64,000 bases of DNA from Cordylochernes scorpioides (GCA_030710605.1 CP092874.1:24287757-24351756); one strand, 5' to 3'; shown: positions 51,704-63,151, numbered from the stretch's first letter. Notes: generated by a model from the sequence alone, not told the origin. Numbers and translations: made by a program.

Positions 51704-52879
51704 CTAGTTTTCCTGACGGGGACGGCGAGGCGACTGGCTGGGTCTTCTATCAGGAGACGAATATTGTCCTTTTCGGCCAGTGTAAGGAGAGGGGCTTCGG
51801 TAGCGGCGTCTATTTTCTCTTGGCAGGTCGTCGTTGGGCTCTTGGCTGCTCCGAGAATTATAGAATGTTCTAGGCTCTAGCCTATCTCTCTGCTTGTAAT
51901 TCCAAGTTTGTTCTCCTTCATATTCTCTCCTCTTGTCACGGCAGTAGCGCACGACGTGGCCAGGGCGTCCGCAGTGGAAACAGATTGGCTTACCTTCCGT
52001 GGTTCGCCATTCGTTGGTATCGCGTCTTCCGTTTACTTGTTTTGGCTGCTGCGGTCTTATCGTTTGGGCGACATATCTATTATTATAAAACTCTCTGAGT
52101 CTTTCCTTCTGTGGGGAACTTCTCCTAGGCTTTGAGATTGGCGCCAGGGTTCTTCCAATCTCCTCCTTTACCATATCTTCGATGGAAGAAATTTTTGGTT
52201 CCTCTCGAGTAGAGCCTAATGCCCGCTGTACCTCCTCACGAACAATTTGCCTGATCATAGATGACAGATCTGCCCTGTCATCATGATCACTGAGAGATGC
52301 CACATTTGGTAGTCGCTCGTATTTGGTAGGGGTCACTCGCTTACAGTGTATGCTTTCAATGCGGCGACATTCGGTGACGAATTGCTCAGTGTTATGCACA
52401 TCCCTTGGGATAAGTGCCTGGTAGAGCTCCTCAGCTATCCCTTTCATCAGATGGGATATTTTATCTTCCTCATTCATTTGTGGATCTACCTCTTTGCAAA
52501 GGCGCAGGACGTCTTGGATGTAATATTCGGTGCTTTCTCCTTTTAATTGTGCGCGAGTTTTGAGTATTTTCTCAGCTCGCAGTCTTGAGCTTTCATTTTT
52601 TCCAAATACATTTTCTAATTGTGACATGAACTCCGTCCATGTCTGGATGCTTTCCTCGTTGTTTTCATACCATTTGAGAGCAGTGCCAGTAAGATAGAAA
52701 TAAACGTTAGCGAGACAAAGGGTTTCATCCCATTGGTTGTGCTTCGCCACACGTTCATACCCTTTTAACCAGCTACGGGGATCTTCAACACCCTCACCAG
52801 AGAACATTGAGGGGTTTCTAGGTAGATGTTGGACAAAAAATGAACCCACCTGAGTAGTTGCTTCTTTCTTGATGTTCAT
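51704..52879 (-). CDS. Gypsy Gag protein
   Basis: Intact. Start chosen at 52879 (MNIKKEATTQ) because the upstream extension would run into the LTR; length 391 residues. It has a capsid-like domain (PSMFSGEGVEDPRSWLKGYE, WTEFMSQLENVFG, STEYYIQDVLRLC), a single zinc knuckle CFHCGRPGHVVRYC and an Arg/Ser/Pro-rich C-terminus. It packages element RNA into cytoplasmic particles (family knowledge). Pol follows about 50 bp downstream in another frame. Confidence 0.9.
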   Translation of the reverse strand: MNIKKEATTQVGSFFVQHLPRNPSMFSGEGVEDPRSWLKGYERVAKHNQWDETLCLANVYFYLTGTALKWYENNEESIQTWTEFMSQLENVFGKNESSRLRAEKILKTRAQLKGESTEYYIQDVLRLCKEVDPQMNEEDKISHLMKGIAEELYQALIPRDVHNTEQFVTECRRIESIHCKRVTPTKYERLPNVASLSDHDDRADLSSMIRQIVREEVQRALGSTREEPKISSIEDMVKEEIGRTLAPISKPRRSSPQKERLREFYNNRYVAQTIRPQQPKQVNGRRDTNEWRTTEGKPICFHCGRPGHVVRYCRDKRREYEGEQTWNYKQRDRLEPRTFYNSRSSQEPNDDLPRENRRRYRSPSPYTGRKGQYSSPDRRPSQSPRRPRQEN

Positions 52880-52955
52880 GGTTTTTTCTTCTTGCTCAAC
52901 CGAGTCAATTTTCCGTTTTTTTCTGAATGGGTATCGATCCAGCTTCTTCACCAGT

Positions 52956-53203
52956 TGTAGCGTAGAAATCAATCCTTGAAATATTCTAAGATGTAAAAGT
53001 ATTTATTGATGACGTCACAGCGACGAGTCGACAATTATTAACAAGTCAGCCAAACTATATACAGCTAGAGAATCTTAAGCAAGTAAGCAAAGAAATATTT
53101 TAAGATGATTTCACAAAAACAGATTAATATATATTTTTATAATCTGTTGAATATATTTTCATTGAATAATATTAAATTAAATAATAAAATATTCTTCGCC
53201 ACA
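52956..53203 (-). repeat. Gypsy 5' LTR
   Basis: 248 bp. Inside it, on the minus strand, ACTGGTGAAGAAGCTGG (52955 downward) occupies the primer site position; the tRNA partner is not identified. Confidence 0.92.
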
Positions 53204-53207
53204 ATAT

Positions 53208-53241
53208 ATTAGCTATTGGCACATGAAAGTAATATTAATCT

Positions 53242-53279
<38 letters not shown>

Positions 53280-53519
53280 TATTATTTATATATATTATAT
53301 TAATATGGGTGTTAAATATATATAAATTAAAATGGAAAACTGGCAAAAAAAATTATTACATATATATATAGGTAAATATATAATTATATTGCAACACACA
53401 AAAAAAAGCAGCAAAAAAAAAATGATTAATAAAATATTGAGTTTTGACCACACCAAAGTGGTTTGATACTTTGAGTTGATATAGAAAAATACCTTTTTTA
53501 TTATAATCTAAGCTTTTTT
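53208..53519. other. AT-rich, TA microsatellite
   Basis: (TA)n at about 53247-53273. No gene. Confidence 0.5.
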
Positions 53520-54245
53520 AAATATACTCATGGACAAAATTTAGGGAAGTGGAAAGTTTTTGGATGTTTATGGTCTTCTATTTTTTTTGAAGGAGAGACA
53601 GAGGTTGTCCACACTTGGTTATCTCGTGTGTCTTCAACAAAGGACATTGTAATATATTTCAGAGTTATTGTCTGAATCCTGATATACATGCTAAAAGGTA
53701 CAACTTCCTTAAGTTTTGTCTTCATGGGGGTTATTATTTTTGGATTTTTTTTTTTGCAGGTAAAAAAAGGAAGTAATTTTAATAGAGAAATTCCTAAAGG
53801 CTCTCTCTTTATATACTTTGAAATGTTTATAAGGCTTTTATTTAAAAGGAGATAGAAAAATAACTTTTATTATATATCACATTTCTGAAGAGAATCTCTG
53901 AGAATAAGTACTAAAAAGAATCTATATACACTCATGGACAGAGCCTAAGGAAGTTGAAAGTCTTGTCATCAGTTATTTTTTGATGGAGACAGAGCCTGTT
54001 CACACTTGGTTATCTCGTGTGTCTTCAATAAAGGTCATTGTAATATCTTTCAGAGTTATTGTCTGAATCCTGATATACATGCTGAAAGGTACAACTTCCT
54101 TAAGTTTTGTCCATGAGTGTATATACACTTGGTTATCTCGTGTGACTTCAATAAAGGTCACTGTAATATCTTTCAGAGTTATTATCTGAATCCCGATATA
54201 CATGCTGAAAGGTACAACTTCCTAAAGTTTTGTCTCCATGAGTGT
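53520..54245. repeat. 123-bp units and ends, several copies
   Basis: 53524-53727 and 53927-54243 each start with a TACTCATGGACA or ACACTCATGGACAG end and continue into units in the opposite orientation. Each pair therefore forms an inverted-ended block. Confidence 0.75.
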
Positions 54246-54529
54246 ATAAAAGTTAAGATTTTTTGTATTCTCCTATCACCACAGAAGAGATAGGTTGAAG
54301 ATCATTATTCAAGGCATTATTGAGGGGGACAGAAGCTGGAAGAAAGAAACAAAAACTGACAGAGGACAAAATTTCTCAGTGAATTAGTCCTCTAGTGTAG
54401 TGGGAAAAACCAGTAGGCTATTATCCTTTGAATTTCCTCTCTAAACCAAATTATACATTATCAAGTATCTACCTAATACAGAAGGTAGATTGCACAGGTA
54501 TCTACCATAACATCTATTTATTGAATAAG
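54246..54529. other. No recognisable gene
   Basis: Nothing recognised. Confidence 0.4.
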
Positions 54530-55015
54530 ATTATAAACAATAGCAATGTGTTTCTTTATTCGTGAAAAGTACAAGCTTTCGGATCTTTATACAGAGGCAT
54601 TACATTACAGAAGTATGGCTATAGGTTTCCTTAACTTATAGCTCTGCCTCTGTGGAAGAAATTATTTATTGAGAGAAGTGAGTTTCAAAGACTGACGTTT
54701 TAAAATTATTTCCGTATAAAATGCATTTTCATAAAAAAACATACAAAGGAACAAATCTCCAAGAAATTCCAAAAATTCCCATTTTATACCTAACACGTCC
54801 CACAATATTAAGTGGATTTATTGATTCCAACGATTCCTGGAATATATTTATCTTTGTGTAAAACTATATTCCTTCAATTATGTAAATATGGAGCGAGAAT
54901 TATTTCACAGAAATGTATGCAATAAACCTCTCTCACAATTTTGGAAGAATTATAAAGATCTGAAAGCTTGTACTTTGTACAAATAAAGAAACACATTGTT
55001 TATATTCTCATTTTA
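54530..55015. repeat. Large foldback with decayed ribozyme-like centre
   Basis: Terminal arms AACAATAGCAATGTGTTTCT .. GTACAAGCTTTCGGATC and complement (54955-55010), about 350 bp apart. The inner ends (GATCCGAAAGCTTGTAC on the minus strand) resemble the GAAA side of a hammerhead without a CUGANGA partner. Confidence 0.6.
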
Positions 55016-55344
55016 TACTTCAATTTTCTCTTCTAATGGAATCTGTGTGTCTAAACACAGTAAAGGATGAAAAACATTGTGTGGGATCTAGTTTATTAGT
55101 AATGATGAAACCCTTTCAGGAGTTATTTCTTCTCCAATTTGGGAGAGAGGGTTCACCACTGATGAGCCAGAGACCCTCCTACCTAATATTTTTACATTAC
55201 AGTAAGGTCAGTAGGAAGTTGTGAAAATTTACACCCAATCTATATATTGTAGTTGAAAAAAACTGAGCAATAGTAATAATAACATTGTAATACCATTATA
55301 TATATAAGTTATTATAGGTCTCATATATATATATATTAGGACTA

Positions 55345-55466
55345 TTTTACTGCTTTTCACATGTGTAGACATGTGGTGCGCTTACAGTAAAAAGTAGTCG
55401 CTAACTACCCACCATGATTATCATGGCCTGTACCACATGTACTAGGGATAAGCAGCAAAAAAAAAA
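55345..55466 (+). mobile_element. SINE 3' fragment
   Basis: GCTTTTCACATGTGTAGACA .. ACCATGATTATCATGGCCTG .. GGGATAAGCAGCAAAAAAA. Head missing. Confidence 0.82.
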
Positions 55467-55650
55467 AAGGACTATTTGTGTGGATTTCCCACTTGTGTAG
55501 ACAAGACACTATTGCACTTTTAGATATAGGAGCAAAAATATTTGTTTCACATAAAGATATATTAAACTGTCAAATCTGAATAGGTGTTCGCCCCCTCATG
55601 AATCAGAAGCATCCCAATATTCTTTTCAACATAGGTAGTATAGAGTAGAA

Positions 55651-55754
55651 TATCGCATTTAGTATAATGCGATAAAAAAAAACTTATTTTGGAAAACCCT
55701 GTGTAAAAGCGAAAACGTGTAAAACAAGTACCATGTAAATCGGGGGGATAGGTG
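55651..55754. mobile_element. MITE family P1, right end
   Basis: ATTTAGTATAATGCGATAAA .. GTACCATGTAAATCGG .. GATAGGTG followed by TA. Left part missing. Confidence 0.75.
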
Positions 55755-56077
55755 TATATATATAAGATAAAGTTAGGGGAGAATGATATTCATGTATCAA
55801 AAGAGATACCTCTCCCTTTAAATGTACATCAGAATGATAGCACTATGCATTATCCTAGTAATACAACTTTACTAATAGTGATGATAGAGAATAAGCCACA
55901 ACACCAGTTTTGGCAAATTCAGACAAAAAGCCAACAACCTATATACCATGGTTTCTGGCTATGTCCCTCATCAGTACAGGGACGGCTTCCATTACATAAC
56001 ATCCTACGAAAGGAGTTTTGGAATCATTCGAATTTCCTAAACAGATGTTTTTGGTATGTATATATATATTAGATAAT

Positions 56078-56200
56078 AAAAAGGCATATATTGGATTTAA
56101 TGAAAGATTTATTTTGCCAATTAAATTTTATTAAATCCAATATATGCCTTTTTATTATCTAATGATTTAAATATGAATGGTTCTATTTTTTCAAAACAAT
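56078..56200. mobile_element. Foldback family E, short copy
   Basis: AAAAAGGCATATATTGGATT and complement, then ATGAATGGTTCTATTTTTTC as in the other copies. Centre replaced; no hammerhead core. Confidence 0.7.
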
Positions 56201-56488
56201 ATCTCACTGATTAGAAATGAAATTAGAAAACTCTCAATGTATCACACCTTGGCAGAGCTGACTGCTATAGGGCGCGTCCCCAGGTGGCGGATAGGGGAAC
56301 GACCTTCAGATATGAAGGCCAGCTGCGAAACAAGCAGAATAACTCTGACGAATAAGCAGTCGCGGACCAACAGCAGCATTGTTAGAAGAGGAGTAGACCT
56401 CTTTAAAAATCCTGACTTCAACTGACCCAGTTGATAGACCTCAGCAAGGGTCCCACTCCAGGGATACGGAGGAGCTGCGCCTGTACTC

Positions 56489-56977
56489 ATGTTAGAGTCG
56501 GCAGCAAAGGCGTCTGCTTCCATGTTAGGAACGGCCTCAAACTACAGGCAAAGTCAGACTTTCACCAAAGTGTGCCTGGATCATAATGCCATGATCAACG
56601 AAAGCTGCACCCCTATACCCCATTCCATGAGATCAGATGTTGATTTGCATGCTGCATCGCCCGTCGCGCAGAATAAACAGGGGCGCGGTCAGGACCTAGG
56701 TAGAGGGTTCTGTCCGATAAGTATAATACAGTCTCCACAAACTTCTAACTTTGCAGCTTCCAAGCAATTGAGAATTTTGCAGTGCAACATAAATGGATTG
56801 TGCTCAACAGCAACAAAAATAAAATTAGAAGAAATAATGGAAATAGCTGAAAAACAAAAGATACAAATTATAGCCTTACAGGAAACCAAATTAAATGAAA
56901 AGTACAATCTCAAATATAAAAACTATAATATCCTCAGAAAAGACAGAAATAAAGAAGGGGGTGGCCTTGCATTTTAA
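56489..56977 (+). CDS. Endonuclease start of the non-LTR polyprotein
   Basis: 162 codons from MLESAAKASASMLG. APE-type endonuclease begins LRILQCNINGLCSTATK and includes the catalytic Glu in IIALQETKL. The frame ends at GGGLAF; the next frame starts directly, so one missing T in a short T run near 56973 splits the gene. Start uncertain. Confidence 0.8.
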   Translation: MLESAAKASASMLGTASNYRQSQTFTKVCLDHNAMINESCTPIPHSMRSDVDLHAASPVAQNKQGRGQDLGRGFCPISIIQSPQTSNFAASKQLRILQCNINGLCSTATKIKLEEIMEIAEKQKIQIIALQETKLNEKYNLKYKNYNILRKDRNKEGGGLAF

Positions 56978-56985
56978 TCAAGAAT

Positions 56986-59900
56986 TTGTACTATGAAGAC
57001 ATAGCCATTAATATTCCAAACACATCAGACCTCGAAGCCCAAGGTATCAAAGTCTACCTCAGTCAAAACAAAACCATCAACATATTCAATATGTATCACC
57101 CACCAAACAATAAACTTATTGACGATGGAACAATGGCTCAATTTCTTACAGACAACACAATTATTGTAGGTGACCTTAATGCCAAACATCAACTATGGGG
57201 ATGTTCCATGCCAAACCCAAGAGGCAAAATACTCTCAAACATATTTAACGACAATGCCTTCATGTGCTTAAATGATGGGAATCCCACCCACCATTCCTAC
57301 AGCTATAATACTGCACAAGCACTTGATATAAGTTTCTCCAGTCCTGACATTTTCCACAAATGCAAATGGCAAATATTAAAAAGTATTGGAAGTGATCATT
57401 TGCCTATTTTGATAGAAATTAGCACCAAGACCAAAACCAGCTCAATTAAAGAAAAATTCTGGAACTTCAAAAAGGCTAATTGGAATCTTTACCAGAAAAA
57501 CACCAATGAAGACTTTAGAAAAGCACCCACTAGAATAAAAGATCTGGAACAAAATTGGATATCTTTCAAAAACACCATTATTAAAGCAGCCAAAGTTTCA
57601 ATACCAAGAGGTAATATTAAGAAATGGATTCCAAATTATACACACCAGGCAAAAGATATTCAAACACTTATAACTAAAAGAAATGAACTACAAAAAAAGT
57701 GCACCCAAAACCAAACAAATTGTAGAACTGAACTGAACATTGTGAATGCAAAAATAAAAAGGTTATACGTAAATATGAAAAGGGAAAAATGGAAACAAAC
57801 TTGTGAAAACCTGAACCCAAGAAACCCGAATACAAAACTTTGGCATTTGGCAAAACAAATTGACAGAGCCCAGCCACAAACTGAAAACACAAATATGATT
57901 AAGAATACGGATGGTACCCCAGCAACTAATGACAAAAATGCTGCTAATCTTTTAGGTAATTCATATCAAATAAGTAGTAAAATCAAATTCGAAATAAAAG
58001 ATAAGAAAGTTGAAAAAAAGGCCCGAAAGATTATTCATGACTGTAAAAATTTCACCAGCACTCATAATATTTTCCATGAAAAAATCAATATGAAAGAGCT
58101 AGATTATGCATTAGAAAACACTGACCTAAACAAGACTCCTGGGCCAGATGGAATCCATGGCCAAATGATATCAAACTTGGGCAAAAATGGCAAAGAAATA
58201 CTTCTTGATATTTTCAATAACTCCTGGAAAACTGGAAAATTGCCTCAAGACTGGAAAACTGCAACAATAATTCCTATTAAAAAACTTGACAAATCTGCTG
58301 ATGACCCAAAAAACTACCGACCTATCTCCCTCACAAGTATTTGCTGCAAATTAATGGAAAAAATTATACTCCGACGACTTACCTACCACCTTGACACAAG
58401 AAATCTCTTACCAGAAGAACAATATGGATTTAGGAAAGGACATGGGACAATAGACCAACTCTTATTTTTCACACAAAAGGTAAAAGTTGCACAAAACAGA
58501 AAACCAACTAGCCACACCATAGCTGCTTTTTTAGACCTTACACAAGCTTTTGATAAAGTATGGAAAAACAAGTTGATTACAAAATTATACAAGCATTTCA
58601 AAATTGATGGAAAAGCTATCACTTGGATAAATGATTTCCTTAAAAATAGATACATCAGGGTCAAATATAATGGAACTCTATCTAAAACCTTCAAATTGTA
58701 CCAAGGATTACCACAAGGATCAGTCCTTAGCCCAACTCTCTTCACCCTATTTATTGCAGGCATAGAAGAAAAAATTTCACATAAAACCAATATTGGACTT
58801 TTCGCTGATGACATTATTCTATGGAGCAGTAACACTAACTGGAAAAAAGCTGAAAGGGATTTGAACACGACTCTTCTCCACCTAGAAAAATTTGCTAATA
58901 AACATAAATTAGAATTTAACCCCCAAAAATCTGAAACCTGTCTTTTTACTACCGATAAGAAACTATACAAAATAAGGCCAAAAATTATTCTGAAAGAACA
59001 ACAATTACAATATAATAAACATCCTAAATATCTTGGCTACACCCTGGATCCAGAAATTAACTCCAGTAAACATATTGAAGAAGTTATTAGAAAAGGAAGA
59101 GACCGACTAAAAATCCTGAAATATATTTCAGGAAGAGAGTGGGGAGCCGATGCAACCACACTAAAATTAACTTACACATCTCTAATTAGACCTATCCTGG
59201 AATATGGATATCAAATCTATGGTACAGCATCTGAAACAAATCTAAAATCACTGGAAAGGATACAACTAAGTGCAGCTAGAATTATTACAGGTCTTCGAAA
59301 TACCTGCCCTAACGATATTGTACTTTACGAGGCAGATATTATGCCCTTAAAGGATAGAAGAAGCTACAATCTGCCAAAATATATAAACAAAATCAAGAGT
59401 TATGGAAACAAACACAGAACTTCCAATTACATACTTAATTGGGAATCCAATCTAAGACTCAAAAAAGAAGGTCCTCTCCACCTGGCCAAAAGAAATGGAT
59501 TTTTAAAATATAAAGTAGAAAAAAATTATTTAGCAGAAAAAATTTCTCCATGTGAACCACTACAAAATGTTATTTTTAATGACACTTTAAATGAACCCAC
59601 CAACAAACAATACCAAAATCCAGAATACTTAAAACAATTATCATTAGAAATAATTAATAACATTCCTAAAAATGCAATAACTATTTATACCGATGGTAGC
59701 AGAGATGAGTTGGGACACACTGGCAGTGGCTGTCTCATCAAAACTACAAATGGCATTGAGAAAATGAACAGAAGAAACCCAGATTTTTGCTCAGTCTTCA
59801 GATCAGAACTTATAGCCATCTATGAAGCCTTAAAATCCATCAGAAATACTAATTATCAAGATATCTGGATTCTTACTGATAGTAGAAGTGCCATACAACA

Positions 59901-60087
59901 CTTGAGTCACACAGGGGAACTCAGAGACAAAGTAAGCAGGAACATAATTGGTTATCTCCAAAAACTTTCAAAAACCTCAAAAATTCACCTTCAATGGATA
60001 CCCTCACATGTTGGAATTGAAGGCAATGAAGCTGCTGATGTTCTAGCGAAAAAAAGGCACAAAAGAACCCTTGCCACAGAAAAATAA
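56986..60087 (+). CDS. Endonuclease - reverse transcriptase - RNase H polyprotein
   Basis: 1033 codons. Rest of the endonuclease to residue 145 (VGDLNAKHQLWG, IGSDHLPILI); reverse transcriptase about residues 370-700 (NKTPGPDGIHG, NYRPISLTSICCKLMEK, QGLPQGSVLSP, active-site GLFADDIILWS near 605); RNase H about 900-1025 (IYTDGSRDE, RSELIAI, LTDSRSA, WIPSHVGIEGNEAADVLAK). It nicks DNA and copies its RNA by target-primed reverse transcription (family knowledge). An A7 run at 60049-60055 shifts the end; the normal C-terminus continues in the next frame. It is a plausible source of enzyme for the SINE and short tails. Confidence 0.92.
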   Translation: MYYEDIAINIPNTSDLEAQGIKVYLSQNKTINIFNMYHPPNNKLIDDGTMAQFLTDNTIIVGDLNAKHQLWGCSMPNPRGKILSNIFNDNAFMCLNDGNPTHHSYSYNTAQALDISFSSPDIFHKCKWQILKSIGSDHLPILIEISTKTKTSSIKEKFWNFKKANWNLYQKNTNEDFRKAPTRIKDLEQNWISFKNTIIKAAKVSIPRGNIKKWIPNYTHQAKDIQTLITKRNELQKKCTQNQTNCRTELNIVNAKIKRLYVNMKREKWKQTCENLNPRNPNTKLWHLAKQIDRAQPQTENTNMIKNTDGTPATNDKNAANLLGNSYQISSKIKFEIKDKKVEKKARKIIHDCKNFTSTHNIFHEKINMKELDYALENTDLNKTPGPDGIHGQMISNLGKNGKEILLDIFNNSWKTGKLPQDWKTATIIPIKKLDKSADDPKNYRPISLTSICCKLMEKIILRRLTYHLDTRNLLPEEQYGFRKGHGTIDQLLFFTQKVKVAQNRKPTSHTIAAFLDLTQAFDKVWKNKLITKLYKHFKIDGKAITWINDFLKNRYIRVKYNGTLSKTFKLYQGLPQGSVLSPTLFTLFIAGIEEKISHKTNIGLFADDIILWSSNTNWKKAERDLNTTLLHLEKFANKHKLEFNPQKSETCLFTTDKKLYKIRPKIILKEQQLQYNKHPKYLGYTLDPEINSSKHIEEVIRKGRDRLKILKYISGREWGADATTLKLTYTSLIRPILEYGYQIYGTASETNLKSLERIQLSAARIITGLRNTCPNDIVLYEADIMPLKDRRSYNLPKYINKIKSYGNKHRTSNYILNWESNLRLKKEGPLHLAKRNGFLKYKVEKNYLAEKISPCEPLQNVIFNDTLNEPTNKQYQNPEYLKQLSLEIINNIPKNAITIYTDGSRDELGHTGSGCLIKTTNGIEKMNRRNPDFCSVFRSELIAIYEALKSIRNTNYQDIWILTDSRSAIQHLSHTGELRDKVSRNIIGYLQKLSKTSKIHLQWIPSHVGIEGNEAADVLAKKRHKRTLATEK

Positions 60088-60433
60088 ACTTACTTTTAAA
60101 GAAATAGAAACAGTAGCCAAAACAAAAATAAACAAGAACTGGAGGATCCCACCTAAGCACAGTTGGTACAGTGGAGTGAACCCAGGAGGAGCTCTAAACA
60201 TCAGAAATAGACAGCATCAAACAACACTAACAAGATTTAGAACAGGCCATCTCAAGCCATTGAAGATAGAAAATAATAACAAAATCTACCCCAATTGCCC
60301 AAAATGTAGCTTGTCACCTGCAGCTCCAGAACACATTTTGGCTTGCATTAGATGCACTAAACAGGACCTTTGGGAGAGGCCGCTGCTCATCATAAAACAG
60401 CTCGAGGAGCATGAACTCATGGAATTCGTGTAA
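60071..60433 (+). CDS. C-terminal Cys-rich tail of the same polyprotein
   Basis: 120 codons overlapping the previous frame; contains CPKCSLSPAAPEHILACIRC, a C-x2-C-x8-H-x4-C type motif found at the C-terminus of such elements, and ends just before the CAA tail. It is separated from the main frame only by the homopolymer change. Confidence 0.85.
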   Translation: MPQKNKLTFKEIETVAKTKINKNWRIPPKHSWYSGVNPGGALNIRNRQHQTTLTRFRTGHLKPLKIENNNKIYPNCPKCSLSPAAPEHILACIRCTKQDLWERPLLIIKQLEEHELMEFV

Positions 60434-60770
60434 TCTTTACACAAGGGGATAAGAAACAACAACAACAACAACACTTCCTCTTGTATTACAAAATTGGCAG
60501 TTTTAGAAAATACAAGTAAATTTACTCAAACATTTATTAATTTTGTTAAAAATATCTATAGGAAACAAATCTCTATATTATTGAAGATAAATTACTTATA
60601 AAATATCATTTAATGTTTATATGGAATACTTCACGCTCTGATTGGCTGTTTATTAGCCAATCACAATATGCAGCATTTATTTAACCTAGAGGCACTAACC
60701 ATCAAAAATCTTATTAAATATAAATGATTGCAGGTTTGATTCTAGAGAAAGCTCTTTTGGGGGGGTAATA

Positions 60771-60935
60771 CAATAGAACTTCCATGAGAGGACACCTTTT
60801 CACAAAGGACAGTTTTCATTGTCAAAATTACCATTTTTACTATTTAGCAACTCTCCTGTAAGAAGACATCTCTACCTAAAAAGGACACTTTGGCTCTGTA
60901 ACTTGGTGTTTGTCTTTTACAGGGAGGTTCTGCTG
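60771..60935. mobile_element. MITE family P3, second copy
   Basis: CAATAGAACTTCCATGAGAG .. GGAGGTTCTGCTG with TA flanks (60769-60770, 60936-60937). It aligns throughout with 24231-24397 (ATTTTTACTATTTAGCAACT). Confidence 0.85.
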
Positions 60936-61311
60936 TATTAAAAATACTTTTTGTCATTCTTACTATGTATTTGTAATAAAAATTATAATATTTTAAAGTT
61001 GTATTTATGGTGTTTATAAAGCTCTTTATTTATACTTTATAAGGAATCTGTAAGGCTTGATTTCCTTAAGTCTGCTAGATAAAAAAATGTTAGAAATGCA
61101 GTGATAGGTTTAATCACACTTGAAATGTCTGATTCCATTTACAATAGTTATAGAAAATGGTAATAATAATTACATGCCATTGTTTTAATTATAAACAAAA
61201 ATCCATGATTACATTTTACTGAACCATCCTACAATACAGTCTCCTTCAACTTCTTTAATTCAACAACTCAAGGAATCAGAAAACTTTCAGTTGAAATATA
61301 GTCATTTAAAA
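60936..61311. other. AT-rich, no recognisable gene
   Basis: Nothing recognised. Confidence 0.4.
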
Positions 61312-61482
61312 TACATTCATGGACAAAACTTAAAGAAGTGTAAAGTCTTTGATATCACTGGTCGACTAATTTTGGTTATCTCGTGTGTCTTCAATAAAGG
61401 TCACTGTAATTATCTTTCAGAGTTATTGTCCCAATATATATGCTAAAAGATAAAACTTCCTTAAGTTTTGTATATGAGTGTA
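61312..61482. mobile_element. 123-bp unit bounded by inverted ends
   Basis: TACATTCATGGACAAAACTT at the left and AAGTTTTGTATATGAGTGTA at the right bound a single block, the clearest case of the repeat as a Tc1/mariner-like MITE. Confidence 0.75.
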
Positions 61483-62788
61483 CAGTATAAAAAGGCAAAT
61501 CGGTAAGTGATAAAAAAAAAGGTTGAATTAAAGTAGTTAAAAGAAAGAGGTTATATTACCATCTTTATATACCTACTAACCCAACAAATCACAAAAATGA
61601 AAGAGAAAAAAAACAAAATTTTGTGCCCAATTTTATCAATGTATATATTTATTACTTAGTGTTATTTTTCTAAACAAGATATAGGGGACAAAATGTGACA
61701 AGAGTCTCGACAAAGGAGAGAGAGAATTTCTTTTATAAATATATATTATATTGACGTTTTAGAGAAACAAATGAGAAAAAAAAAAGAGGTTTATATATAT
61801 AAATAACAAAAAAATAAGCTTATTAAACATGTTATTAAGTAAAAAAATAATGTTAAATCTTTATGAAAAAAATATGATATAACATCAAATATAAAACATA
61901 AAAAAAAAAAGGAAGATAAAAAGATTTTTTCCAAAAATGTTCTCAACACTTAATTAAAAGATATAATAAGGAAGAGAGAAAGTTTGACAAATCAGAGGAA
62001 GACTTGAGAAAAAACATTCAAGGCACAGAAGATAGTTTGATATGGAAGGATAGAGAGGAGGCACTGGAAAAAATGGTCAAAAAATATCTTTTTTTTTTTT
62101 TTGGTCACAGAGTACCAAAAAAATGGCAGGATCATAGAGAAAAAGGTTGGAAATTTCTAGATACTATAGGAATGAATAGGAAAAAAAAAAGACCTTTTTT
62201 ATTGTATATAAGGTTATTTTTAAACATAGAAAGTTTATTTGAAAAAATACAAAAACAAATAAGCATATATGAATAATTTTTAAAAGGCAGCATATGAATA
62301 TAGGGGACATAAGCTAACTATTGTAATAGACACATATAACCATTAACTCTTATATATAAAAAGATTTTTTTTTTTAATATTTAATATCAAAAGTGTGTGA
62401 ACAAAGAAAAAAAAATTAAAAATAAATTTAAACAGCCACAAAATGTAAAAGTGTATAACAAAAAAATGGAAAGAAAAGAGTTGAACCATAGAGTTTGTAT
62501 AAATATTGCAATGAAAGGAGGGAGGAAAGTTACCACATTTAGGAAGGAAAGAAAGTAAGGTGATGTAAATAAAGAGGTATGTAAATCTCCCAGCAGGTGT
62601 GCTATCACAGCGATGGTGGACTAGACTGCGGCCACAGTGGACTTGCGGGGGAGAAGTCCGAGATAGTTAGGCTTGGCAGTGGGGTGAGGACAGGGGCGCT
62701 GGAGGACCTCCCCACCGGAGGGGGACACTGGGTTCACCTGTGGGACACACCCTCGTTGTAGTATGGCATTTTATGGCATGTACTATTT
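61483..62788. other. Very AT-rich, no recognisable gene
   Basis: A-rich to about 62580. 62600-62760 is GC-rich and unrecognised. Confidence 0.4.
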
Positions 62789-62912
62789 GGCTTGCATTAG
62801 ATGCACTAAACAGGACCTTTGGGAGAGGCCGCTGTTCATCATAAAGCAGCTCGAGGAGCATGAACTCATGGAATTCGTGTAATCTTTACACAAGGGGATA
62901 AGAAACAACAAC
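62789..62912 (+). mobile_element. Truncated tail of the non-LTR element
   Basis: GGCTTGCATTAGATGCACTA .. CACAAGGGGATAAGAAAC, CAA tail. Confidence 0.88.
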
Positions 62913-62954
62913 ATGGAATGTACTGGTACACACAGTGGACCCAGGAACCTCAGC

Positions 62955-63151
62955 CATTGAAGATAACATCAAAATCTACTCCACTTGTCCAAAATGTAGC
63001 TTGGCATCTGCAGCTCCAGAACACATTTTGGCTTGCATTAGATGTACTAAACAGAACCTTTGGGAGAGGCTGCTGCTTATCATCAAACAGCTTTGGGAGC
63101 ATGAGCTCATGGAATTTGTGTAATTTTACACAAGGGGATAAGAAGAAACAT
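62955..63151 (+). mobile_element. Truncated tail of the non-LTR element
   Basis: Longer tail starting with CCATTGAAGATAACATC (compare 60257) through the Cys-rich coding end to CACAAGGGGATAAGAAG. Confidence 0.85.

Larger units (their letters stand above)
47814..53203 (-). mobile_element. Ty3/gypsy LTR retrotransposon
   Basis: 5390 bp on the minus strand with LTRs of 249 and 248 bp that differ by one indel (TTT against TT), and a 4-bp duplication ATAT (47810-47813, 53204-53207). The order is gag, protease, reverse transcriptase, RNase H, integrase; no env. The near-identical LTRs make it very young. Confidence 0.95.
56236..60474 (+). mobile_element. Non-LTR retrotransposon (I/Jockey-type with RNase H), nearly complete
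   Basis: 5' end AGAGCTGACTGCTATAGGGC, shared with a second copy at 63905; 3' end CACAAGGGGATAAGAAAC followed by CAA repeats. One long coding region: endonuclease, reverse transcriptase, RNase H and a Cys-rich C-terminus. At least five truncated tails of the same family follow in the window. Confidence 0.9.
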
